Assembly (NCBI RefSeq): GCF_005885675.1 | Contig: NZ_VANR01000002.1 | Coordinates: 434,001-498,000, forward strand | DNA from: Polaribacter aestuariivivens | GTDB taxonomy: Bacteria; Bacteroidota; Bacteroidia; Flavobacteriales; Flavobacteriaceae | DNA length: 64,000 nucleotides | Direction: 5' to 3' | Shown: positions 10,178 through 17,506 of the stretch, piece after piece | Position numbering within the stretch: position 1 is the first letter of the stretch | Layout: every line of letters starts with the position of its first letter | Made by a program: the position numbers and the translations under genes | Notes under the pieces: model-generated | Told to the model about the DNA's origin: nothing | What the model saw: only the letters and a program-made list of their open reading frames with translations | Databases searched by the model: none

Positions 10178-11986
10178 ATGAGAACCCTAATTCTGTTTTT
10201 ACTGCCTTTTACGTTATTTTCTCAAAAAGCTGACCCCACCATTTACGAAAAAATAAGTTCTCTTCAACTCGAAGAAAACAATAACTACAATATTGTTGAA
10301 ATTGTAGAAAAATATGAAGAAGGTGCATTTAAAAAAGAGGCTAAACCTCAGATTTACAAAAAATTAGGAACAAATACTCTTTGGATTCACTTTTCTGTAA
10401 ATTCTTCAAAAAAAAATCGTTTTAAATATTTTACAAACTCCAATTCTTACCTTGCTTACGGAAAAATATATTTAAAAAGAGGTGATGAAATAGATTCTCT
10501 ACAACAAGTATCTAACAATGAGAATTTTCCGCATAAATATGTTTTTTATAGAGATCCTGTTTGGAAAATTCCTACAGATTCCGTTTTAAAAACAGACGTG
10601 TTTTTAAAAATTATAAATAAAAATGGAAGAACACGTTTATTGTTTCATTTAGAAAACGAGAACGAGTTTTTAAAACGTGTAGAAACCGAATATACTTTTT
10701 TTGGCTTGTATTTGGCTTTTTTAATTTCAATGACGCTGGTGTTAACTTTTTTTGCAGTATTAAAAAAAGAATATGTTGTACTTTTTTATGCATTTTATAT
10801 TGTTACTGCTATTATAGAGTTTTTAGCAGGAAAAGGTTTGGGGGTTCAATACTTTTGGTCAGATAGTTCTTTTTTAATCAATAATTTCAGAAGTTTGAGT
10901 CAAACTCTTGGAACCATGTTGTTAGGTTTCTTTTACTTGAAATTTTACAAATTTGGTAAAAATGAAAAAATATCGAAAGCTGTTTTTAGATGGGGAATCA
11001 TTTTAACAATTCCGTTGTTATGTATTTATTTTTATAAATTTCTTTATGGTGGTTTAGAAAGCTATTTTTTAACTGTTTGGATTATTTTACAGCTAATTGT
11101 TTTCACTTGGATTATCAACCATTTTTATTTAACCTACAAAAAACAACTACCATTCTATTTGGTAATTGCTTTTGTTATGCCAATTGTAGCTGTAATTTTC
11201 GGACAAATGTACAATCCAGATGTCACAAGTGGTTTAGGTGTTTTTTTTAGTGGACCAAACACCTATTACTTAGCACTTGCCATAGAAATACTTTTATTTA
11301 CACGATTTATTTTCGATTCTGTAATTAATACTCAAAAGCAATACTTTAAACTTAAGAAAGTAAGTGATGAGTTGAAATACAATTTTCAGAACAAGGCTTT
11401 AGAAATTCAGCATCAAGAACAAAATAAATTGGTAAGCAATGTGCATGATACTTTTGGAGGTTATTTAGAGGCTTTAAAACTTAGGTTACTTCAAAAAACA
11501 GAAAATACACCAGAAAAAATACAAGAAATATTAGATGCTTTTTATAAAGATTACAGGTATTTATTAAACAGCTTGTATGCTCCAAAAATTAATTCAGAAA
11601 ATTTTGTAGAAAGTTTGGTTGAATTTTGTAAAAAATTAAATTCACTCACAGAACAAGATATCAAATATGATTTTAAAATTTCTAATATTGATTTGCATCA
11701 AGAAAAATGTGTGCATTTATATCGTATCATTTCAGAATTGACTACAAATGCCATTAAATATTCAAAATCTTCAGAAATTTCGATTTTATTGCATCAAAAA
11801 AACAATAAAATTCTTATTTTAGAGGTTATTGACAACGGAATTGGCTTGAATCAAAATACAAAAACCAAAAAAGGATTTGGTTTAAAAAATGTAAAAGAAC
11901 GCGTAGAACAAATGAAAGGTATTTTGAAAATTGATACCGAAAACAATGGAACAAAATTTAAAATTGAAGTCCCTATAAATGAATAA
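10178..11986 (+). CDS. Membrane sensor histidine kinase (7TMR-DISM-like, HisKA_3 type)
   Basis: 602 residues from the ATG at 10178, which opens a clean signal peptide (MRTLILFLLPFTLFSQ); a GTG at 10157 would add seven unhelpful residues. Residues ~20-170 form a periplasmic domain (WIHFSVNS, YLAYGKIYL, KTDVFLKI) like 7TMR-DISMED2, followed by about seven membrane segments (~175-390). The cytoplasmic part has the phosphoacceptor motif NVHDTFGGYLEALKLRLLQ (His423), an N box (ELTTNAIKYSK) and G boxes (DNGIGL, GFGLKNVKERV). It belongs to the class that usually pairs with LuxR-type response regulators. The stop overlaps the start of the response regulator by 8 bp, indicating translational coupling. 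Close paralogue of the kinase at 12618. Confidence 0.9.
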   Translation: MRTLILFLLPFTLFSQKADPTIYEKISSLQLEENNNYNIVEIVEKYEEGAFKKEAKPQIYKKLGTNTLWIHFSVNSSKKNRFKYFTNSNSYLAYGKIYLKRGDEIDSLQQVSNNENFPHKYVFYRDPVWKIPTDSVLKTDVFLKIINKNGRTRLLFHLENENEFLKRVETEYTFFGLYLAFLISMTLVLTFFAVLKKEYVVLFYAFYIVTAIIEFLAGKGLGVQYFWSDSSFLINNFRSLSQTLGTMLLGFFYLKFYKFGKNEKISKAVFRWGIILTIPLLCIYFYKFLYGGLESYFLTVWIILQLIVFTWIINHFYLTYKKQLPFYLVIAFVMPIVAVIFGQMYNPDVTSGLGVFFSGPNTYYLALAIEILLFTRFIFDSVINTQKQYFKLKKVSDELKYNFQNKALEIQHQEQNKLVSNVHDTFGGYLEALKLRLLQKTENTPEKIQEILDAFYKDYRYLLNSLYAPKINSENFVESLVEFCKKLNSLTEQDIKYDFKISNIDLHQEKCVHLYRIISELTTNAIKYSKSSEISILLHQKNNKILILEVIDNGIGLNQNTKTKKGFGLKNVKERVEQMKGILKIDTENNGTKFKIEVPINE

Positions 11987-12605
11987 ACCCCCTATTAAAA
12001 CGATTATTGCAGACGATAATCGTTTCTTTTGTGATGCTTTAAAAGACAGTTTAAATATTCATGAAGAAATTAATGTAGCTCATACATTTACCACTTTAAA
12101 TGAGTTGATAGAATTCACCAACAATAATATTTTAGATGTATTAATTTTAGATATTAACTTTAATGGCGAAAGCTCTTTAAATTTTATTCCGGAAATAAAA
12201 AGTAACAACAAAAATTTTAAAATTATTGCTTTAACTACTATGAACAATAATTTTATTAAAGACAAAGCAATGAAAAGCGGTGTCGATTTTTTTGTTGGAA
12301 AAGATGGAGATTTAGCAAATTTTAAAGAAATCATTTTAAATTGTTTTTACAGTGATCAAAAAAAGTTTGAAAAGAAAAACTCAAAAATTAAAATTGGAAA
12401 CCACGTTTTTACGAAAAGAAAGTTGGAAGTTTTGCAAGCGTTATATATTCATTCAGATAAAAAAGAAAAAGAACTTTCAACAATATTAAATATTACAGAA
12501 AGTTCTTTAAAGTCTCATAAAAGAGATTTATTCGAAATTACAAACACCAGCAGTACACCTGAGTTGATAAAATTTGGAATTCAACATGGTTTAATTGTTG
12601 CTTAA
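11979..12605 (+). CDS. Response regulator with degenerate LuxR-like output domain
   Basis: 208 residues. Receiver domain: acidic pair Asp12-Asp13 (IIADDNRF), phosphoacceptor Asp58 (LILDINFNGE), a Thr in IALTTMNNN and a conserved Lys in VGKDGD. The C-terminal ~70 residues (FTKRKLEVLQALYIHSD, ITESSLKSHKRDLFEI) follow the LuxR helix-turn-helix pattern but diverge from the usual LTxRExEVL core. It lies between two paralogous histidine kinases, overlapping the first by 8 bp and 12 bp before the second, so it is the obvious partner of both. It should bind DNA; the targets are unknown. Confidence 0.88.
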   Translation: MNKPPIKTIIADDNRFFCDALKDSLNIHEEINVAHTFTTLNELIEFTNNNILDVLILDINFNGESSLNFIPEIKSNNKNFKIIALTTMNNNFIKDKAMKSGVDFFVGKDGDLANFKEIILNCFYSDQKKFEKKNSKIKIGNHVFTKRKLEVLQALYIHSDKKEKELSTILNITESSLKSHKRDLFEITNTSSTPELIKFGIQHGLIVA

Positions 12606-12617
12606 ATTTTATTTAAC

Positions 12618-14432
12618 ATGAAAAACTTAGTGAAACTATCACTTCTATTTATTTTAATAGCCTGTTTTTCTTGTAACACACCAACATTAAATACTCCATC
12701 AAATTTTTACAAATCTTTACATTTTTTAAATCAGAAAAATGATAGTCTTTCAATTAAAAACGTCATAGACTTATATGACAAAAATCAATTTAACATCCCT
12801 TTTGAAAACAAAGTTTTTTACGATTTAAAAAACAAAGAAACTTCTTGGATTCATTTTAAAATAAAACCTCAAAAAGAAGATTTTTACTTTTTAATTTGGA
12901 ATCCGTTTTTAGAATATGGTAAAATTTACACAAGAAGTGACACTTTAAAAGAGCTACAAACCTTTAGTTTACTTGACAAAAACTTATTAAACTGGAAATA
13001 CAGAATACCTACTTGGAAAATAGCTAAAAGCAATTTTGAAACTGATGTTTTTTTAAAAATAAAAGACAATAGAGAAAAAACAACTTTAAAATTTTTATTA
13101 CTTTCAGAATACAATTATCACTTATTTTCTCAAATAGATTATGCAGTTATTGCATTGCAAATTGGCGTTCTTTTAGTGCTCATTGTTATTGCTATTTTTT
13201 TATTTTCAGGAAAACGTAAAAAAGCTATTTTTTGGTATGCTTTATATGTAGCATTCTGTATTATAGAATTTATACTTTACAAAGGGTTAGATTTACAATA
13301 TAATTTTGCTTATTCACCTGTATTTCAAACAAGTAAAAGAATACTTTTTCAAGCATTAAGTATTACTTCTATGATGTTTTTCTTTATCAATTTTTATCCT
13401 TTTGTAAAGAGAACTCAGTTCATTAAAAAAATATATTTAATTATTGCTTATTTAGGGTTAGCTATAAGTTGTATTTTCATTTTTGAATATACTCAAAACA
13501 AAATTTATATAAATAAGGTTTACCTATACTCTATTTTAAGAATTTGTGCACTGTTTATATTAGGCTCTCACTTGTACTTAATTATCAAAAAAGTATTACC
13601 TATTTATTTAGGTGTTGCCTTTTTATTACCAATAAGTGGTTTTTTTATTTTTTATGTTTTTGGAGAACCAAAACAAACAATTTCTTTAACAGGTAGTTTT
13701 TTAGTTGATAATATTTACCCTGTGATGATTACAATAGAAATGAGTTTTATACTGTACTATATTATTCGACAATTTGTGAAATCAGAATTTTTAGCAATAA
13801 AATTATCGAACGAAAATTTAGAATTACGTAATAGCTTTCAAGACAACATACTTAAAATTGAACATGAAGAAAAAAACAAACTAGTTAGTGATGTTCATGA
13901 TACTTTTGGCGGTTATATAGAAGCTTTAAAGCTACGTTTATTGCAAAACAACAAAAACACTCCAGAAAAAATTCAACAAATATTAGATGCTTTTAATAGA
14001 GATTATCGTTATTTATTAAACAGTTTATACGCTCCAAAAATAAACTCAAACAATTTTATAGAAAATTTAGTTGAATTCTGTTCAAAGATTGATGGTTTAA
14101 CTGAACAGAAAATTACACATAATTTTCGTTTAGATAATAGTTCATTAAGTCAGCAAGATTGTTTGCATTTGTATCGTATAATTTCTGAATTAACAACAAA
14201 TGCCATCAAACACTCAAAAGCAAATAAAATTAAAATATCTATCTATCAAAATAAAAATGATATTGTGTTAGAGCTAAAAGATGATGGTGTTGGTTTTACT
14301 GAAAACAACAAAAAAGGTTTTGGATTAAATAATGTAAAAACCAGAATAGCTCAAATGAGTGGAAACTTAGCTATAGATTCAAATTCAAATGGAACTTCTA
14401 TCCATATAATAATTCCAACAAAAAGAGCATAA
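12618..14432 (+). CDS. Second membrane sensor histidine kinase, paralogue of the 10178 kinase
   Basis: 604 residues, with the same architecture as the kinase at 10178: an exported N-terminal domain (SWIHFKIKP, LEYGKIYTRSD, ETDVFLKIKD), about seven membrane segments, then DVHDTFGGYIEALKLRLLQ with His427, N box ELTTNAIKHSK and G boxes DDGVGF/GFGLNNVKTRI. The kinase cores are nearly alignable without gaps, while the sensory and membrane parts have diverged. The N-terminus ends in ACFSC, a possible lipobox, which would be unusual for a polytopic kinase. It is the third gene of a kinase-regulator-kinase operon, consistent with two signals feeding one regulator. Confidence 0.9.
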   Translation: MKNLVKLSLLFILIACFSCNTPTLNTPSNFYKSLHFLNQKNDSLSIKNVIDLYDKNQFNIPFENKVFYDLKNKETSWIHFKIKPQKEDFYFLIWNPFLEYGKIYTRSDTLKELQTFSLLDKNLLNWKYRIPTWKIAKSNFETDVFLKIKDNREKTTLKFLLLSEYNYHLFSQIDYAVIALQIGVLLVLIVIAIFLFSGKRKKAIFWYALYVAFCIIEFILYKGLDLQYNFAYSPVFQTSKRILFQALSITSMMFFFINFYPFVKRTQFIKKIYLIIAYLGLAISCIFIFEYTQNKIYINKVYLYSILRICALFILGSHLYLIIKKVLPIYLGVAFLLPISGFFIFYVFGEPKQTISLTGSFLVDNIYPVMITIEMSFILYYIIRQFVKSEFLAIKLSNENLELRNSFQDNILKIEHEEKNKLVSDVHDTFGGYIEALKLRLLQNNKNTPEKIQQILDAFNRDYRYLLNSLYAPKINSNNFIENLVEFCSKIDGLTEQKITHNFRLDNSSLSQQDCLHLYRIISELTTNAIKHSKANKIKISIYQNKNDIVLELKDDGVGFTENNKKGFGLNNVKTRIAQMSGNLAIDSNSNGTSIHIIIPTKRA

Positions 14433-14461
14433 TCTGGTTTTCAATATCTTTTTAAAGCGAA

Positions 14462-14917
14462 TTATTCACCTAAAATTTGAGCAGCATGTGCTTTGGTTTT
14501 TACTTTTGAAATAACATCTTCAATTACTCCTTTTTCGTCAATAATAAAAGTAGTTCTATGAATTCCATCATACTCTTTACCCATAAACTTTTTTGGTCCC
14601 CAAACACCAAAAGCTTCAATTACAACTTTATCCTCATCAGCTAAAAGTGGAAAAGGAAGTTCGTTTTTATTTATAAAATTTTGTTGTCTTTTTGCTGAAT
14701 CTGCACTTACTCCTAAAACGTCATAACCCTTTGCTAAAAAAGTTTGATAATTATCGCGTAAATCACAAGCTTCATTGGTACAACCTGGTGTACTCGCCTT
14801 TGGATAAAAAAATAAAACTAATTTTTTACCAAGATAATCTGATAGCTTTATCGTATTTCCTGAGTTATCTTTCGCTTCAAATTGTGGTGCCTTATCTCCT
14901 ATTTTTAGTGTTGTCAT
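14462..14917 (-). CDS. bcp: Thioredoxin-dependent thiol peroxidase (bacterioferritin comigratory protein)
   Basis: 151 residues, the usual length for the Bcp/PrxQ subfamily of peroxiredoxins. It carries LGKKLVLFFYPKASTPGCTN with the peroxidatic Cys in PGCTNEACDLRD, and a second Cys five residues on, the PrxQ resolving position. These cytoplasmic enzymes reduce hydrogen and organic peroxides with electrons from thioredoxin. The C-terminal part (THRTTFIIDEKG-like segment, here RTTFIIDEKGVI) is intact. It is convergent with the kinase operon, with 29 bp between the stop codons. Confidence 0.95.
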   Translation of the reverse strand: MTTLKIGDKAPQFEAKDNSGNTIKLSDYLGKKLVLFFYPKASTPGCTNEACDLRDNYQTFLAKGYDVLGVSADSAKRQQNFINKNELPFPLLADEDKVVIEAFGVWGPKKFMGKEYDGIHRTTFIIDEKGVIEDVISKVKTKAHAAQILGE

Positions 14918-15054
14918 AATATTTTTTAATTAGTAAATTCAAAAATACAAAGTTTAAAAGGAGTTCATTTAAAAGTAATCTTAAATTTTACTGAAATTTA
15001 TTTTTGATACTGTAAATTTGAACTTCAAATATTAAATCTTGAATTCTTAGAAGA

Positions 15055-15720
15055 ATGAACAAACAAGAAAAAGTACAATTCGTAATAGACAAATTACAAG
15101 AATTATATCCAGAAATTCCAATTCCTTTAGATCATAAAGATGCTTATACTTTATTAATAGCTGTTTTATTATCTGCACAATGTACAGATGTTCGCGTAAA
15201 TCAAATTACACCTTTACTATTTGAGAAAGCAGATAATCCGTTTGATATGGTAAAAATGTCTGTTGAAGAAATTAAAGAAATTATACGTCCTTGTGGTTTA
15301 TCACCAATGAAAAGTAAAGGTATTTATGGCTTGTCTAAAATAATAATTGAAAAATATAATGGCGAAGTTCCACAGTCTTTTGATGGTTTAGAAGAATTAC
15401 CTGCTGTTGGTCATAAAACAGCTAGTGTTGTAATGAGTCAAGCTTTTGGTGTACCAGCTTTTCCTGTTGATACACATATACAACGTTTAATGTTTCGTTG
15501 GAATTTGTCTAACGGAAAAAGTGTTGCTCAAACAGAAAAAGATGCAAAACGTTTATTTCCTAAAGAATTATGGAACGATTTACATTTGCAAATTATTTGG
15601 TATGGTCGTGAATATTCTCCTGCAAGAGGCTGGGATTTAGAAAAAGATATTATTACAAAAACAATTGGTAGAAAATCCGTTTTAGATGCTTATTATAAAA
15701 CAAAAAAACACCTTAAATAA
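15055..15720 (+). CDS. nth: Endonuclease III family DNA glycosylase lacking the 4Fe-4S cluster
   Basis: 221 residues. The helix-hairpin-helix (LPAVGHKTASVV) carries the catalytic Lys121, and the catalytic Asp139 is in PVDTHIQR; both match E. coli Nth Lys120/Asp138. The enzyme excises oxidised pyrimidines and nicks the abasic site in base-excision repair. Typical Nth ends with a Cys-x6-Cys-x2-Cys-x5-Cys iron-sulphur loop. Here the equivalent region (WYGREYSPARGWDLEKDI) and everything after residue 139 contain no cysteine, so the cluster is absent. I believe this holds in related flavobacteria too, but cannot check. The stop codon lies inside the terminator hairpin. Confidence 0.93.
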   Translation: MNKQEKVQFVIDKLQELYPEIPIPLDHKDAYTLLIAVLLSAQCTDVRVNQITPLLFEKADNPFDMVKMSVEEIKEIIRPCGLSPMKSKGIYGLSKIIIEKYNGEVPQSFDGLEELPAVGHKTASVVMSQAFGVPAFPVDTHIQRLMFRWNLSNGKSVAQTEKDAKRLFPKELWNDLHLQIIWYGREYSPARGWDLEKDIITKTIGRKSVLDAYYKTKKHLK

Positions 15721-15731
15721 GGTGTTTTTTT
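15702..15731 (+). terminator. Intrinsic terminator overlapping the nth stop codon
   Basis: Stem AACACCTTA/TAAGGTGTT with flanking A and T runs. The TAA stop of nth (15718-15720) forms part of the right arm, so translation termination and hairpin formation overlap. The A-rich left flank would also allow it to stop the convergent minus-strand gene at 15748. Confidence 0.85.
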
Positions 15732-15747
15732 TTAATTTGTTTAAACA

Positions 15748-16371
15748 TTAGTTAGGAATTGCTTTTCCAATTAAAGTTTCTCCTTCTAAAATTTCAAAAG
15801 TATCGTTTACAAAAGCAGGATCATGTAAAACATGAACCAACGTTTGTGCAACATCTGTTCTAGAAATTTCTCCAGATGTATTTAATTTTTTATCTAATTT
15901 TATTTTTCCTGTTCCTTTTTCGTCTGTCAAAGCTCCAGGTCTTACTATGGAATATGGAATATTGCTTTTTCTCAAATAAACATCTGCATTTTGTTTTGCC
16001 CCTAAATATTCTTTTAAATCTTTTGTTTTTTCTGGATGATCTGCTCCCATTGAACTTAGCATAACAAATTTTTTAATATTGTCTTTTTTTGCAGCATCTA
16101 TTAATTTTTTTGCTCCTTCTTGGTCTACTTCTTTTACCTTTTTACCTCCAGAACCTGCAGCAAATATAATTTTATCAATACCTTTTGTTGTGTGAGATAC
16201 TTCTTTTTCTAAGTCTGCTAAAACTGTTTTTATTCCTTTATCTTCAAATTGTTTTTTTTGTGTTTCTTTTCTAACCATAGCAATTGGATTAAAGTATTGA
16301 GATGATTCTAAAAGATTCACTATTTTTTTTCCTGTGGTACCATTTGCACCTGCTACTAATATATTTTCCAT
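15748..16371 (-). CDS. NAD(P)-binding atypical short-chain dehydrogenase (NmrA/YwnB-like)
   Basis: 207 residues. N-terminal Rossmann motif ILVAGANGTTGKKIV (GxxGxxG at residues 7-13), then a dimethyl-flavin/NAD(P)-reductase-like layout: IIFAAGSGG, FVMLSSMGAD and PYSIVRPGALTDE. The YxxxK catalytic pair of classical dehydrogenases is replaced by YLGAKQNADVYLRK, as in the atypical 'SDR_a5' proteins that act as flavin reductases or redox sensors. Substrate unknown. It is transcribed towards nth, sharing the intervening terminator. Confidence 0.88.
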   Translation of the reverse strand: MENILVAGANGTTGKKIVNLLESSQYFNPIAMVRKETQKKQFEDKGIKTVLADLEKEVSHTTKGIDKIIFAAGSGGKKVKEVDQEGAKKLIDAAKKDNIKKFVMLSSMGADHPEKTKDLKEYLGAKQNADVYLRKSNIPYSIVRPGALTDEKGTGKIKLDKKLNTSGEISRTDVAQTLVHVLHDPAFVNDTFEILEGETLIGKAIPN

Positions 16372-16463
16372 GATTGCAAGTTCGCTATTATATTAAATTT
16401 TAATTAACTTAAATAAAATTTAAATGAACGGAATCACTTTTTTTGATAAAAAAATAAATGCAT

Positions 16464-16495
16464 AAAAAAACCCTTAACTTACGTTAAGGATTTTT
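16464..16495 (-). terminator. Terminator of the sigma factor / 47-residue protein unit
   Basis: Stem CCTTAAC/GTTAAGG with a 4-nt loop and A/T flanks; on the minus strand it ends in a run of seven T. It lies just after the small gene at 16502-16645. Confidence 0.8.
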
Positions 16496-16501
16496 CCACT
16501 C

Positions 16502-16645
16502 TTAATTCAAATTCAATTCAATGAAATCTTTTGATTTTGTTTTTACAACTCTTAACGATTTGGAAAAATTAATCAAAAATTGAATTGTTTCTTTTTTGGG
16601 TTGCATCTGTAATTCAGAAGGCTTTTTTGAGTAAAGTTGCATCAT
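16502..16645 (-). CDS. 47-residue conserved-looking protein behind an ECF sigma factor
   Basis: The ORF begins with two ATG codons at 16645 and encodes MMQLYSKKPSELQMQ, then a basic amphipathic helix-forming part (KKETIQFLIN, FSKSLRVVKTK) to a TAA at 16502. It is basic (9 Lys/Arg) and has no signal peptide. It follows the sigma factor stop by 58 bp on the same strand and is followed at once by a terminator, so it looks like the last gene of a two-gene unit. I recall similar short proteins next to this sigma factor in other flavobacteria but cannot confirm this. A role as a sigma-factor modulator is a guess. Without this gene the 332-bp gap 16372-16703 would hold only the terminator. Confidence 0.7.
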   Translation of the reverse strand: MMQLYSKKPSELQMQPKKETIQFLINFSKSLRVVKTKSKDFIELNLN

Positions 16646-16703
16646 ATATACTATTTAAATTGTTGGTTATTAAAATAGTAACGTTGCTATTTTTACTTTA
16701 TTG

Positions 16704-17291
16704 TTAGTTCACCAAAATAATTTTATGCTTCTCAATTAATTTACGCATGTTTATCAATGCATAACGCATTCTACCCAAGGCTGTATTTATACTAACGCCT
16801 GTGTTTTCACTAATTTCTTTAAAACTCATGTCTTTATACATGCGCATTACTAAAACTTCTTTTTGTTCTTCAGGTAGTTCTTTAATTAATTCACGAACAT
16901 CATCATAAATTTGTTCTTGTATAATTTGTTTTTCAGCATTTAAACTTCCATCATTTATAACAGAAAAAATATTAAACTCGTCTGTATTTTGAAATTTTGG
17001 CATTCTATTATTTTTTCTAAAATAATCAATCACCAAATTATGCGCAATACGCATTACCCAAGGCAAAAATTTACCTTCTTCATTGTAATTTCCTTTTTTT
17101 AAGGTTCTAATTACCTTTATAAAAGTATCCTGAAAAATATCTTCTGTAATGTCTTTGTCTTGTACTTTACTGTAAATAAAGCTAAACAATCTTTGTTTGT
17201 GTTTGTTAATTAAAATAGATAAAGAATTTTCATCTCCTTTAATATAACTGCTAACTAAAACGCTATCTGAAATTGAATTTGCACGTATCAT
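16704..17291 (-). CDS. ECF-type RNA polymerase sigma-70 factor
   Basis: 195 residues with region 2 (LINKHKQRLFSFIYSKVQD, EDIFQDTFIKVI, WVMRIAHNLVIDYFRKN) and region 4 (ELPEEQKEVLVMRMYKDMSF, EISENTGVSINTALGRMRYA). There is no recognisable anti-sigma gene nearby, and region 2-4 spacing is normal. In Bacteroidota such factors often act without a FecR partner. A 47-residue basic protein follows in the same orientation. Upstream of 17291 lie about 215 bp shared with uvrA, with no clear ECF-type autoregulatory promoter that I can recognise. Confidence 0.93.
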   Translation of the reverse strand: MIRANSISDSVLVSSYIKGDENSLSILINKHKQRLFSFIYSKVQDKDITEDIFQDTFIKVIRTLKKGNYNEEGKFLPWVMRIAHNLVIDYFRKNNRMPKFQNTDEFNIFSVINDGSLNAEKQIIQEQIYDDVRELIKELPEEQKEVLVMRMYKDMSFKEISENTGVSINTALGRMRYALINMRKLIEKHKIILVN

Positions 17292-17494
17292 AATTACTTT
17301 AAGAAAAGCAAGAGAGCTTTTCGATTTATTATTTGTTAATAATTTTTAAAGTAATTTTTGGGCTATATACGTCTAATTTTGTGTTGTTTATACTTCACAA
17401 ATATGAATATTATTTTTCAATCCAACAAACTTTTTATAAAAAAGATTTTTTCAATCTATATTAAGAGGTAATTTTTTGGTAAATTTATAGCTTA

Positions 17495-17502
17495 TATTTT
17501 TG
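17495..17502 (+). promoter_or_regulatory. Bacteroidota -7 box (TATTTTTG) for uvrA
   Basis: Matches the TAnnTTTG -7 consensus of Bacteroidota and lies 4 bp before the uvrA ATG, with a TTG at 17476-17478 as a possible -33 element (16-bp spacing, slightly short). If used, uvrA would be nearly leaderless. Confidence 0.45.
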
Positions 17503-17506
17503 ATAC

